The notes beneath the pieces were generated by a model, which was not told where the DNA came from, did no database searches, and worked only from the letters and a program-made list of their open reading frames with translations. A stretch of 64,000 nt of DNA, from the NCBI GenBank assembly GCA_046294845.1, contig JBKBNU010000001.1, forward strand, positions 2,294,001-2,358,000, read 5' to 3'. Shown here one piece after another: positions 42,489-50,357 of this stretch. The DNA comes from Micavibrio_C sp046294845. Lineage in GTDB: Bacteria; Pseudomonadota; Alphaproteobacteria; Micavibrionales; Micavibrionaceae. Position 1 is the stretch's first letter. Each line of letters begins with the position of its first letter. A program made the position numbers and the translations under genes.

Positions 42489-43352
42489 CTACTCCCGCTC
42501 TTTCTGCAACATTATGGCAAATTCATAGGCCTGCTTGCGGGAAATCCCTGTCTCATCAGCTACTTGGCCTGCCGCATCCCTAACCGACAGGTCTGCCAAC
42601 AACTCCTTCAGGCGGGTTTTAATGTCATCTTCGGTGGCTTCTTTTTGTACCCCCGGCCCCACGACAATCACAATTTCGCCTTTGGGTTCATGGACTTGCT
42701 CGTAATAAGCCACCAATTGCCCCAGCGTATCGCGTTTGACTTCCTCGAACATCTTTGTGAGTTCCCGCGTCACAGCTGCCGGACGGTCGCCTCCGAGAAT
42801 TTTTGCCATATCCTGCAGGCATGCCAACAAGCGCGGGCCTGTTTCATAGGTAACCAGCGTACCCGGCACAGCCCTCCATTCCTTTAAAACATCCTGACGG
42901 GCCTTTTCTTTGGGTGGCAGGAAACCAAGAAACGAGAATTTGTCAGTAGGCTGCGCCGATAACTGCAGCGCGGTCAGCAAGGCATTCGCCCCTGGCAGCG
43001 ACGTCACCGTCAGCCCCAGATCCTGTGCATCCCGCACCAACTTGTAGCCCGGATCGGAAATCAGCGGTGTTCCGGCATCACTGACCAGCGCCACCCGTTT
43101 TCCCTGTGCCAGCATATCCAGCACGCCTTTGCGGGCCTGATCGGCGCTATGGTCATTATAGATAATCAGCTTCGGCGCCTTGATCCCGTGGGCATCCAGC
43201 AATTTGCCGGTCATGCGGGTGTCTTCGCAGGCAATCGCATCGACCTGCCCCAAAACTTCAAGGGCGCGCAACGTTATGTCACGCAGATTGCCAATCGGTG
43301 TCGAAACAAGGTAAAGGCCGGCGGCCAAGGGCACAGGGGTCAGTGTTTTCAT
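42489..43352 (-). CDS. rsmI: 16S rRNA 2'-O-ribose C1402 methyltransferase RsmI
   Basis: 287 aa. The tetrapyrrole-methylase fold opens with 'GLYLVSTPIGNLRDITLRAL' (about 12-31). 'IACEDTRMTGKLL', 'ALVSDAGTPLISDPG' and 'LPGANALLTALQLSAQPTDKFSFLGFLP' follow, and the C-terminal HTH-like tail ends 'ISRKQAYEFAIML'. It methylates the ribose of C1402 in the decoding centre. It is divergent from the lpoA-like gene with only 38 bp between, the classic arrangement. Confidence 0.96.
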   Translation of the reverse strand: MKTLTPVPLAAGLYLVSTPIGNLRDITLRALEVLGQVDAIACEDTRMTGKLLDAHGIKAPKLIIYNDHSADQARKGVLDMLAQGKRVALVSDAGTPLISDPGYKLVRDAQDLGLTVTSLPGANALLTALQLSAQPTDKFSFLGFLPPKEKARQDVLKEWRAVPGTLVTYETGPRLLACLQDMAKILGGDRPAAVTRELTKMFEEVKRDTLGQLVAYYEQVHEPKGEIVIVVGPGVQKEATEDDIKTRLKELLADLSVRDAAGQVADETGISRKQAYEFAIMLQKERE

Positions 43353-43390
43353 CCTTTCTGCATAAAGATACTTATGCTAACTAACAAGGC

Positions 43391-44863
43391 ATGATGAAAA
43401 AAATCCTGCTCAGCCTGACGGCTCTCGTCCTCGTTGTTTCCGTAAATGCCTGTGTCGGCACAGGCCAGAACCCGTGGAACAGATCACAACCCGTATCCAC
43501 CACCGCGAATTCAGAGCCCAGCCAGCTGACCCGCGAAGCCCTGACGCAGGAAATCCTCAACGCCCCGCAAGGAGAGGCAGCTTCGGAAAAGAATATCCTG
43601 CCCGGCACTGTGAGTACTCAAAGCGGTGAAGGTTGGGATTATAACAGCGCCCCGCCCTCTTATGCCGGCACCTATAGTGACAATGCTGTTACGACTTATC
43701 CGGTCGACCGTCAGGATATGACAGCGCACGCCGCTGTACCAAACACACAGGTACCGCCTGTAGCCCCTGTCAACCAGGCCCCTTCCGTAAAAGTAGCCTT
43801 GCTGGTTCCCATGAGTGGCCCACAAGCCGATCTGGGCATTGCCATGATGCAAGCCGCCCAATTGGCCCTGTTTGATATGGGCTATACACAAATCGAATTG
43901 CTGCCGCAGGATACCAAAGGTACACCCGATGGTGCGCGCACAGCAGCCCAGATGGCACTCAGCCAAGGTGCCCAACTAATCCTTGGTCCCATCTTTGCAA
44001 CCGAAGCCCGTGCCGTAGCCCCGATCGCCCAACAGCGCAATGTGAACGTGATTACTTTTTCAACTGACTGGACACTGGCACAGGGCAACACCTTTGTGAT
44101 GGGTTTTTTGCCCTTCATTCAGGTTGAACGCATGGTGCAATATCTGGCAGCCCAGCGCCAGATCAGCCGTATTGGCATCATCGCGCCGGAAACCGAGTAT
44201 GGTAATGTCGTTGTTTCTTCATGGAACGTGCATGCCGGACGCAGCGGTTTGGCCCCAGCCCATGTTCTGCGTGTAACACCCGGTAATGCTGCTGCTTCGG
44301 AAAAGATCGCCAGCTTTACAAATTACGAGGCCCGCAGCGAACTGATCAAAGCCGGTACACCGGCCCCCACCCCGTATGACGCCATCTTTATGCCGTTTGG
44401 CGGCAGCGAAGCCGTATCGCTCGCCGATAACCTGACCTTCCTTGAAATGGACCCGCAAAGCGTGCGTCGCATCGGCACAGGGCTTTGGGATGATGGTAAT
44501 CTCGCTATCCAGAAGAACTTGGACGGGGCATGGTTTGCCGCATCCGATCCGGCTTCGCGTCGCGGCTTTGAACGCCGTTACCGCGAAACCTATGGCATCA
44601 GTGCACCGCGCCTTTCGACCTTGGCTTATGACGCCATGTCGCTGGCTGTCGTGCTGGCCAAGACAGGCTATGCGAATTACGGCCAACCCGCCTTTGATCG
44701 CGGCTCGATCACCAATCCGAACGGCTTCGCCGGTATTGATGGTATCTTCCGTTTCCGTCCCGATGGCATGGCCGAACGCGGACTGGCTATCATTGAATTC
44801 CGCAATGGCAGCATGCAGGTCATAGATCCCGCACCCAAATCATTTGTCCGGACACAGTACTGA
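43391..44863 (+). CDS. lpoA: Penicillin-binding protein activator, LpoA-like
   Basis: 490 aa (489 if the second ATG is used). A signal with lipobox VNAC (Cys at about 17) marks a lipoprotein. A low-complexity linker runs to about 130. Then comes a periplasmic-binding-protein-like (LivJ-type) domain, 'VKVALLVPMSGPQADLGIAMMQAAQLALFDMGYTQIELLPQDTKGTPDGARTAAQMAL', which continues to the C-terminus. E. coli LpoA has an extra N-terminal TPR half that is absent here, as in other alphaproteobacteria. It is predicted to stimulate a class A PBP from the outer membrane. It is followed by a strong terminator. Confidence 0.88.
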   Translation: MMKKILLSLTALVLVVSVNACVGTGQNPWNRSQPVSTTANSEPSQLTREALTQEILNAPQGEAASEKNILPGTVSTQSGEGWDYNSAPPSYAGTYSDNAVTTYPVDRQDMTAHAAVPNTQVPPVAPVNQAPSVKVALLVPMSGPQADLGIAMMQAAQLALFDMGYTQIELLPQDTKGTPDGARTAAQMALSQGAQLILGPIFATEARAVAPIAQQRNVNVITFSTDWTLAQGNTFVMGFLPFIQVERMVQYLAAQRQISRIGIIAPETEYGNVVVSSWNVHAGRSGLAPAHVLRVTPGNAAASEKIASFTNYEARSELIKAGTPAPTPYDAIFMPFGGSEAVSLADNLTFLEMDPQSVRRIGTGLWDDGNLAIQKNLDGAWFAASDPASRRGFERRYRETYGISAPRLSTLAYDAMSLAVVLAKTGYANYGQPAFDRGSITNPNGFAGIDGIFRFRPDGMAERGLAIIEFRNGSMQVIDPAPKSFVRTQY

Positions 44864-44890
44864 TATCCATGCACGTCACAACTGTGCCTT

Positions 44891-44938
44891 AAAAAATTAT
44901 GCCGGGCCCCTGTGATCCAGAGTCCCGGCATAATTTTT
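44891..44938. terminator. Terminator after lpoA
   Basis: AAAAAATTATGCCGGG (44891-44906) pairs with CCCGGCATAATTTTT (44924-44938): 12-13 bp with A/T runs on both sides. It also insulates the minus-strand RNA unit. Confidence 0.9.
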
Positions 44939-44978
44939 GCCCTTTTTGAAAAGTTATGCACTTTCAAACGGGAGACAT

Positions 44979-45145
44979 AAAAAAGGCCCGCCGATGCGTA
45001 ACACGCACCTTACGAGCCCCCATGCCGCGTTTGTTCCCAGACCTTTTTTGTGAACCTCCCCGGTTCTTCTCGCCTATCGGCTTTTTTGTATTCGACCAGC
45101 TTTCAAGGCTGGCAAATGGTCTTAAGAACGCCTTATGGATCAAGC
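44979..45145 (-). ncRNA. Candidate novel structured RNA
   Basis: On the minus strand, a closing stem GCGTT..AGACC (45131-45118) pairs with GGTCT..AACGC (45043-45027), with small internal loops. It encloses three hairpins: CCAGC/GCTGG with a 7-nt loop (45112-45096), GCC-GATA-GGC (45081-45072) and GAACC/GGTTC (45066-45052). Two ACAAAAAAG single-strand joints lie between them. A terminator hairpin GGCTCG/CGGGCC with an inner GCGTGTTACGC follows (45018-44985), ended by six T. The 5' end is somewhere at 45131-45165. The product would be about 150-185 nt. I could not match it to 6S, SRP, tmRNA, RNase P or a known riboswitch. The pairing is read by eye. Confidence 0.5.
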
Positions 45146-45241
45146 ATAAGCGATTCGTAATATAAGAAGGAAGGATAAGTTTTGCTTTTTTCTTGATCTT
45201 CTGGAAAGCGGGGGCTAAAACGACACGTTCCGTTGTGGACA

Positions 45242-45258
45242 AGTGGTTCTCAACCACT
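45242..45258 (+). promoter_or_regulatory. Probable TetR operator (17-bp palindrome)
   Basis: AGTGGTT-CTC-AACCACT is a perfect 7-bp inverted repeat with a 3-bp centre, 38 bp before the TetR start. It lies between weak -35 (TTGTGG, 45233) and -10 (TATACG, 45258) elements. Its position is ideal for autorepression. Confidence 0.55.
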
Positions 45259-45295
45259 ATACGTAAACTAAATGAATGTAATCCGAGGTGTGAAT

Positions 45296-45928
45296 ATGGC
45301 TGCTGAAGCTGCTTTGATCAGTGTTGTTCCCGTTAATGAAGATAATCGCGAAATGGGCAAACGCCCGGGTCGTCCGCGTTCGGACAAGTCCCGCGAGGCC
45401 ATTCTGGATGCCACACGCAAGATGCTGATGCACACACCCCTGCGCGATATTTCAATCGAAGCGATTGCCAAACGCGCCGGTGTTGGCAAAACAACCATTT
45501 ATCGCTGGTGGCCGCACAAAGCCGCACTGGTCATGGAAGCCTTTTTGGCACAGCCGGGCCTGCAGAACATTCTGCCCACTACACCGGGTGCCGATGATGC
45601 CCTGAAGGTCCAGCTTGAAAAACTGATCCGCCAGCTGCGCGGTCAGAATGGACGCATTGTTGCGAACATCATCGCCGAAGCACAAGCCGAACCCGAAGCC
45701 CTGGCCCTTCTGAACCAGCATTTTCTGGATGAACGCATCAACAATCTGCGCCAACATCTGGTACAGGGTAAAGCCGAAGGTCTGTTCGGGGCCGATCTGG
45801 ATGTAGAAATGGCGATTGACCAATTACTAGGGCCCGTATTCTACCGCCTGCTGACCAATCCGGAAGCGCTGGATGAAAAATTCAACGCCCACTATCCGGA
45901 ACAGGTTGTTAACACTTTGACTGTATAA
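45296..45928 (+). CDS. TetR/AcrR family transcriptional regulator
   Basis: 210 aa from the ATG at 45296, which has CCGAGGTG at the right spacing; an ATG at 45272 is in frame but has no such site. The N-terminal TetR HTH runs from about 33 to 80, 'REAILDATRKMLMHTPLRDISIEAIAKRAGVGKTTIYRWWPHKAALV', with the 'T-T-I-Y-R-W-W' recognition helix. The C-terminal domain is of the TetR_C type with 'EPEALALLNQHFLDER'. It is expected to repress itself and perhaps the small gene 34 bp downstream. The ligand is unknown. Confidence 0.92.
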   Translation: MAAEAALISVVPVNEDNREMGKRPGRPRSDKSREAILDATRKMLMHTPLRDISIEAIAKRAGVGKTTIYRWWPHKAALVMEAFLAQPGLQNILPTTPGADDALKVQLEKLIRQLRGQNGRIVANIIAEAQAEPEALALLNQHFLDERINNLRQHLVQGKAEGLFGADLDVEMAIDQLLGPVFYRLLTNPEALDEKFNAHYPEQVVNTLTV

Positions 45929-45962
45929 TGGCCTTCATAGGAATCTCAACAGGGAGCACCTT

Positions 45963-46235
45963 ATGAAGCCTTATGTCAGTATGTCCCCAACGGCTGCAGC
46001 CGGCTTTAATGTGCAGGAGCTGTTTGCCCGCGAAGCCGGTGATGGTGCTATCGCCCTTCTGGAACTCGGGATGGCTAAAATGTCCGGTGGTGAAGTTTCC
46101 GATGATTTTCAGGTGCTCTTCTACCCCCTTATGCCGGAACAGGATGCAAACGAAGTGATCAAGGAAGTGGAAAGAGGGACGTGCGCTTCAAACTGGCTTT
46201 TACATCTGCGCAAGCGCCATGACATTGCGCCCTGA
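45963..46235 (+). CDS. Small protein, unknown function
   Basis: 90 aa; the start is well supported by ACAGGGAGCACCTT. It is soluble with no signal peptide, opening with 'MKPYVSMSPTAAAGFNVQEL' and having an acidic middle and a short basic end (LRKRHDIAP). No family is recognised. It is 34 bp after the TetR gene and before a terminator, so the two form a small unit. It could be the TetR target or a modulator of the regulator. Confidence 0.7.
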   Translation: MKPYVSMSPTAAAGFNVQELFAREAGDGAIALLELGMAKMSGGEVSDDFQVLFYPLMPEQDANEVIKEVERGTCASNWLLHLRKRHDIAP

Positions 46236-46260
46236 AAATCTGGTTAGTTTATAAATATAT

Positions 46261-46294
46261 AAAAACCCTCCCTGAAAACTCGGGGAGGGCTTTT
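46261..46294. terminator. Bidirectional terminator
   Basis: CCCTCCC (46266-46272) pairs with GGGAGGG (46283-46289), with A5 before and T4 after. It is shared by the convergent small-protein gene and ahpD. Confidence 0.85.
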
Positions 46295-46307
46295 CAAACT
46301 TAGCAAG

Positions 46308-46868
46308 TTACGCCGCGTTGGCAATTTTGGGAGCAGATCCCTGCAAGGCCGCTTCGCCTGTCAGCACTGCTGCTGCTGCATTCACAACAGCCGCAATACG
46401 GACAGAGGCCTGTATTTGTTCTCTGCTCAAGCCGCCCTTCAGAAGGATAGGCTCGTGCGCGTTGACGCAGAATTGGCAACCATTGACGGCAGATACCGCC
46501 AAAGACCACAACTCGAAATCAACCTTATCCACGCCCGGATTGCCGATTACATTCATGCGCAGACGGGCCGGCATGGTACGATACTCGGCATTATCAATCA
46601 TGCCTGTGAACTTGTAGTACACATTGTTCATCGCCATGATCGCTGCTGCCGCTTTGGCCGCCTGTAATGCCTCGGCGCTCAGACGGGATGATGCTTCCAC
46701 ATTCACCGCCTGAATAACCGTTTCATTACCGCAGGCCAGCGCACAGGACAAAAACGTACCCCATTTTTGCTGGTCATTGAGGATGTCCTCATTGGCGAGC
46801 GTCGAGAGGTTTAGTTTAATATCCTTGGCGTAATCCGGCAGGGAGTCTTTCAAGGTATCGATATTCAT
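46308..46868 (-). CDS. ahpD: Alkyl hydroperoxide reductase AhpD (carboxymuconolactone decarboxylase fold)
   Basis: 186 aa from the ATG at 46868 (GGGGGATAGGGGT upstream); longer readings run into ahpC. The active-site motif 'AVSAVNGCQFCVNAHEPIL' (about 125-143) has the CxxC and the following His/Glu of AhpD. AhpD reduces AhpC, replacing AhpF, and detoxifies peroxides. It is 13 bp downstream of ahpC on the same strand, the expected operon. Confidence 0.92.
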   Translation of the reverse strand: MNIDTLKDSLPDYAKDIKLNLSTLANEDILNDQQKWGTFLSCALACGNETVIQAVNVEASSRLSAEALQAAKAAAAIMAMNNVYYKFTGMIDNAEYRTMPARLRMNVIGNPGVDKVDFELWSLAVSAVNGCQFCVNAHEPILLKGGLSREQIQASVRIAAVVNAAAAVLTGEAALQGSAPKIANAA

Positions 46869-46881
46869 ACCCCTATCCCCC

Positions 46882-47451
46882 TTATGCCGCTTCTTTTTGC
46901 AGGTCGATGACATCACCGCCTACAGGACGGTTACAAGGGCAGAGTTCATCTGTTTGCAGAGCATCAAGAATGCGCAAGGCTTCCTTAGGGTTACGGCCTA
47001 CGTTCAGGTTATTGACAGAAATGTGCTGAATCACGTTGTGCGGGTCAACGATCACGGTCGCACGCAGGGCCACACCGGCTTCGTAATCACGAACACCCAA
47101 ACCATCAACCAATGAACCGTTTGTATCGGCAAACATCCACATATCGAGGTTATGCAGATCCTTGTGTTCACGGCGCCAGCCGAGCTTGCAGAATTCGTTA
47201 TCAGTGCTGCCGCCCAGCAAAACGGCATCACGATCCTCCAGATCGCCTTTCAGTTTCGCGTATTCAACGATTTCTGTTGGGCATACGAATGTGAAATCCT
47301 TGGGCCAGAAGAACAGGACTTTCCATTTACCCGCAAAGCTGTCTTGTGTCAGTGCTTCGAAAGCGGACTCGCCGTTTTCTTCGTGTTTCATAAATTTGGG
47401 TTTAACGCCTGTAATTGTGAATTCAGGCAGTTTGTCGCCAATGCCAAGCAT
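46882..47451 (-). CDS. ahpC: Peroxiredoxin AhpC
   Basis: 189 aa. It is a 2-Cys peroxiredoxin with 'FFWPKDFTFVCPTEI' (peroxidatic Cys at about 57) and resolving Cys in 'DELCPCNRP' (about 175). This CPC form belongs to the AhpE/AhpC actinobacterial-type group that uses AhpD. It reduces peroxides and possibly peroxynitrite. A ribosome site AAGGAG precedes the ATG. No OxyR gene is adjacent. Confidence 0.94.
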   Translation of the reverse strand: MLGIGDKLPEFTITGVKPKFMKHEENGESAFEALTQDSFAGKWKVLFFWPKDFTFVCPTEIVEYAKLKGDLEDRDAVLLGGSTDNEFCKLGWRREHKDLHNLDMWMFADTNGSLVDGLGVRDYEAGVALRATVIVDPHNVIQHISVNNLNVGRNPKEALRILDALQTDELCPCNRPVGGDVIDLQKEAA

Positions 47452-47627
47452 GGTTTACTCCTTCAAAGATGGGGTGGTAGCGGAAATTGCGGCCAATATG
47501 CACTTTTGCGGTGCAACAATTCAACCCAAAACGACAGCTTAACCCCCAATTATTATTTTCCATATTTTATGCCCTGCTATCGTGAAATTATTGCATCCTG
47601 AGGACGGGCGCGCTACAACCCCTTCCT

Positions 47628-48398
47628 ATGTGGACCGTTTGCGCTTTATATCGTTTTGTAAGTATCCCCCAAGCCGAGGCTATCCGTCCGGCGGTGAAGA
47701 AGCTTTGTCAGGAGCAAGAGATTTGCGGCACGATCCTGCTGGCTCCCGAGGGCATTAACGGTACCATTGCCGCCCCGACAGAAGAAGCCATGGCAAAAGT
47801 GATGGCGTTTCTGGATGAAAAATTCGGCGTCAATCAGGGCGAAGTCAAATATTCAACCGCAGCAGAAAAACCGTTCGAGCGTTTAAAGGTACGTTTGAAG
47901 AACGAGATTGTAACCTTGAGAGCGCCGGAAGCCGATCCCACCAAACAAGTGGGTACTTACGTCAGCGCCGAAGAATGGAATGAGTTGATCAGTGATCCCG
48001 AAGTGATCCTGATCGATACCCGCAACCATTTCGAAGTGAAAATGGGCCAGTTCGAAGGCGCCGTTGATCCCCTGACCACCACCTTCAGCGAGTTCCCGAA
48101 ATTCGTGCAGGAGCATCTGGATCCTGCCAAGCACAAAAAAGTTGCCATGTATTGCACAGGAGGCATCCGCTGCGAGAAAGCCTCCTCCTATATGATGGCA
48201 CATGGTTTTGAGAAAGTTTACCACCTGAAGGGCGGTATCCTGAAATATCTCGAAAACATTCCGGAAGATCAAAGCAAGTGGGAAGGTTCCTGCTTTGTTT
48301 TTGACGAACGCGTAGCCTTGGGCCACGGCCTGAAAGAAACCGGTCACGACCCCGTCACATCCGAGGCCCGCACCCGTTCCGGCCGCACGAACTGGTAA
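47628..48398 (+). CDS. trhO: tRNA uridine(34) hydroxylase TrhO (rhodanese-like)
   Basis: 256 aa. An N-terminal acylphosphatase-like domain (about 8-95, 'EICGTILLAPEGINGTIAAP') precedes a rhodanese domain (about 115-220) with the active Cys loop 'MYCTGGIRCEKASSYM' and 'VYHLKGGILKYL'. The C-terminal 'CFVFDERVALGHGL' is also typical. TrhO makes 5-hydroxyuridine at tRNA position 34 in an oxygen-dependent way. It is a single gene divergent from ahpC with 176 bp between. Confidence 0.93.
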   Translation: MWTVCALYRFVSIPQAEAIRPAVKKLCQEQEICGTILLAPEGINGTIAAPTEEAMAKVMAFLDEKFGVNQGEVKYSTAAEKPFERLKVRLKNEIVTLRAPEADPTKQVGTYVSAEEWNELISDPEVILIDTRNHFEVKMGQFEGAVDPLTTTFSEFPKFVQEHLDPAKHKKVAMYCTGGIRCEKASSYMMAHGFEKVYHLKGGILKYLENIPEDQSKWEGSCFVFDERVALGHGLKETGHDPVTSEARTRSGRTNW

Positions 48399-48450
48399 CA
48401 ATTCCTTTTTTTATTGACGTTCTGATCCTTACGGCCTTAGGGTTTTGTCT

Positions 48451-49557
48451 ATGGACATTCCTACGCCAGCCGAGATCTTCAAACAGGTCTCTTTTGATAA
48501 CCGGCCTTCATCCGGTGCTTGCCGCGTTGTCTCCTGTACGCGAAATCCGTTTGACATTTCACCGGTTCTTGAGGCCCTTGATAAACGACTGGACAAACAA
48601 CCTCCGGCACGGCCTTTGGTCATCCTTATGGGAGAAGAACATATTATCCCCGCCCACAAAGTTTTACGGCAGGCCGTCATCCAGCATTTATGCTCCCGAA
48701 GCAAAGTTGCTTATGGCATGGAACGCAGCCACAATTTATTGGACACGCTTATCAGCAAGAACTTTGGTTTGAACAATCCATTTTCCGGCTTAGGATATTT
48801 GAAAGATCGTGATCCGGAAGGCCACTATCTGATTGAGGCCTTTATCGGAGCCGCAGTACCGGTGCACTCACCCGTGACAGCGCTAAACCTCATGACTGCC
48901 TGCCGAGATATGGGCATATCAGTAAGAGCCAATGATGCCGCAAAAATTAAAAAGGACGGCCATTTTTATCTGGATGCACAAGACCCCCCAACAGCCCGGT
49001 ACCTTGAATTACTGCAAGCGGATCATCCCGATGATATATCGGTTCATGACCAACAAGGCATAGCCTTGCGTAATTACATGATTGTTGAAAATGCCCTTGC
49101 CCATATGCAGGAAAGCGGCGCGCACGTATACGTGCAGGATTGTGGCATGGGACATATGCTCGGGTACAAAAATAATCGTACACAGGCACAATGGCTTTAT
49201 CAGGATAGTTTAAGCGCTCTTTTTAAAGCACATGATATAGATGTTCTGCCTATTTTTCCTTCTCTCATGACATTCCAGCCCGAAAACCTGTGCGATGAGG
49301 GTCTGCATTCTCTTGATGAAGGAGCTATAATCGTCACAGATATGAACGAACAAAGGCTTTTCTCCTTTATGCCTTCGCCTGATCTGGAAGATACCGTTCT
49401 GCAAAAAATGGCGCAGTGCAACACTGCCGCCATCAAAATTCATTTAAGCAATCAAAATGTTCACAGCGGCCAGTTAAAAGAAAAGGCTGCCCCCATCCTG
49501 CAGAAATGGATAGACCAGCTAGGCTCTTCCCCCTCTCCTGCTTCGTTCAAACCCTAA
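48451..49557 (+). CDS. EreA/ChaN/TraB-like protein, unknown function
   Basis: 368 aa from the ATG at 48451. The segments 'LVILMGEEHIIPAHKVL' (G-E-x-H), 'VAYGMERSHNLLD' (conserved Glu), 'GIALRNYMIVENAL' (Arg-Asn) and 'YVQDCGMGHMLGY' (G-x-x-H) appear in the order seen in the erythromycin esterase / ChaN / TraB-TIKI superfamily, where they form a metal or catalytic centre. Overall similarity is too low for a specific name. There is no signal peptide. It stands between trhO and the sigma-factor module, transcribed toward it. It could be a hydrolase, a protease-like protein or a haem-binding protein. Confidence 0.6.
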   Translation: MDIPTPAEIFKQVSFDNRPSSGACRVVSCTRNPFDISPVLEALDKRLDKQPPARPLVILMGEEHIIPAHKVLRQAVIQHLCSRSKVAYGMERSHNLLDTLISKNFGLNNPFSGLGYLKDRDPEGHYLIEAFIGAAVPVHSPVTALNLMTACRDMGISVRANDAAKIKKDGHFYLDAQDPPTARYLELLQADHPDDISVHDQQGIALRNYMIVENALAHMQESGAHVYVQDCGMGHMLGYKNNRTQAQWLYQDSLSALFKAHDIDVLPIFPSLMTFQPENLCDEGLHSLDEGAIIVTDMNEQRLFSFMPSPDLEDTVLQKMAQCNTAAIKIHLSNQNVHSGQLKEKAAPILQKWIDQLGSSPSPASFKP

Positions 49558-49563
49558 GACCAC

Positions 49564-50052
49564 TTATTCCTTTGGTGGGGGCGGCGGCGCCAGATCTTTC
49601 ACTTTCTTTTCGCCTGCATCTTTTCCGGACATACCTTTACGCCCATGATGAAAAGGCACAAGCCGCAAATGTTTAGCCAATTCCTTGCGGTCCTCCGGTG
49701 ATAGATCCTTGGCAATCTTAGCGGCTGTCTGCGCACGAGCAGCAAAAAGAGCCGTCTGCGCCTCATCCATTTTCAAGGAAGCAGCTAGAAAATCCTCTTC
49801 GTTGAATTCTGCAGCCGACAAAGTTCCAAGCATATGACTGCGCGCTTCCTTCATCGCTTTATGAAGGTCTTCGTGATCCTTGCGCGCACGGATCATTTCT
49901 GCAGCAATTTTATGATTTAAAAGCGGGCGGCCATTTTCACCTTTAAAAGGACTATCCGAAATCCTTTTATAAATGCCGCCGGCCAATACACCCAATAAAA
50001 GCACATTCAGCATAATCGATATTGTAAAGACAAGCTTCATCTTGCGACTCAT
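49564..50052 (-). CDS. Membrane-anchored periplasmic metal-sensor-like protein (CnrX/CpxP-like)
   Basis: 162 aa from the ATG at 50052, which overlaps the anti-sigma stop as ATGA. One N-terminal membrane helix (about 7-28) leads to a periplasmic four-helix domain of the heavy-metal-resistance/CpxP type. This carries candidate ligands 'LNHKIAAEMIRARKDHEDLHKAM' and 'RSHMLGTL', then 'LAKHLRLVPFHHGRKGM' near the end, and a Pro-rich tail (PPPPPK). CnrX of Cupriavidus has the same size and layout and signals to an anti-sigma factor. Metal specificity is unknown. Confidence 0.75.
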   Translation of the reverse strand: MSRKMKLVFTISIMLNVLLLGVLAGGIYKRISDSPFKGENGRPLLNHKIAAEMIRARKDHEDLHKAMKEARSHMLGTLSAAEFNEEDFLAASLKMDEAQTALFAARAQTAAKIAKDLSPEDRKELAKHLRLVPFHHGRKGMSGKDAGEKKVKDLAPPPPPKE

Positions 50053-50357
50053 AACCAATCCTCCTCGACCATGATCAGGTTGAGCGTACTATCGCTATCC
50101 ACACTGGTATCCGTATTTGAAACAGGTGTTACCACCCATCCGCCACAAACCCCGATAACCAGACAAAAACCCATGGCCAATACGGGACGGGGCACCAAAA
50201 GCAACGATAACAAATCCCCCCATGTGAGAGTATTATAAATACTTGGCTTTTGTGCCGTATGCATAGCCCGCTGTACAATCCTGCCCGCCAGATCGTGGGG
50301 CGGTTCCGGTGCGTTCCATATCCGCCACAAGGCATCAAAATCATTATGATTGTTCAT
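50049..50357 (-). CDS. Small membrane anti-sigma factor (CnrY-like)
   Basis: 102 aa; the start at 50357 is supported by GGAGGTGCGCC. The cytoplasmic N-terminus 'NNHNDFDALWRIWNAPEPPHDLAGRIVQRA' resembles short anti-sigma domains that wrap the sigma factor. One membrane helix (about 61-82 'PRPVLAMGFCLVIGVCGGWVV') and a short periplasmic acidic tail follow. No zinc-binding HxxxCxxC motif is present, as in CnrY. It is translationally coupled on both sides, overlapping the sigma gene by 14 bp and the sensor gene by 4 bp. Confidence 0.75.
   Translation of the reverse strand: MNNHNDFDALWRIWNAPEPPHDLAGRIVQRAMHTAQKPSIYNTLTWGDLLSLLLVPRPVLAMGFCLVIGVCGGWVVTPVSNTDTSVDSDSTLNLIMVEEDWL

Larger units (their letters stand above)
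44864..45295. other. 432-bp interval with terminator, structured RNA and TetR operator
   Basis: No protein gene is supported. It contains the lpoA terminator (44891-44938), a structured minus-strand RNA candidate (44979-45145) and the tetR control region (45233-45295), each listed separately. Confidence 0.7.

Noticed and set aside
41991..42887. 298-codon open frame on the plus strand
   Set aside because: Antisense across copy 2 of the isochorismatase-like pair and rsmI, with no recognisable protein features.
44979..45145. 6S, SRP or tmRNA identity of the minus-strand RNA
   Set aside because: There is no GGAAGG-type SRP core, no long rod with central bubble as in 6S, and no tRNA-like domain.
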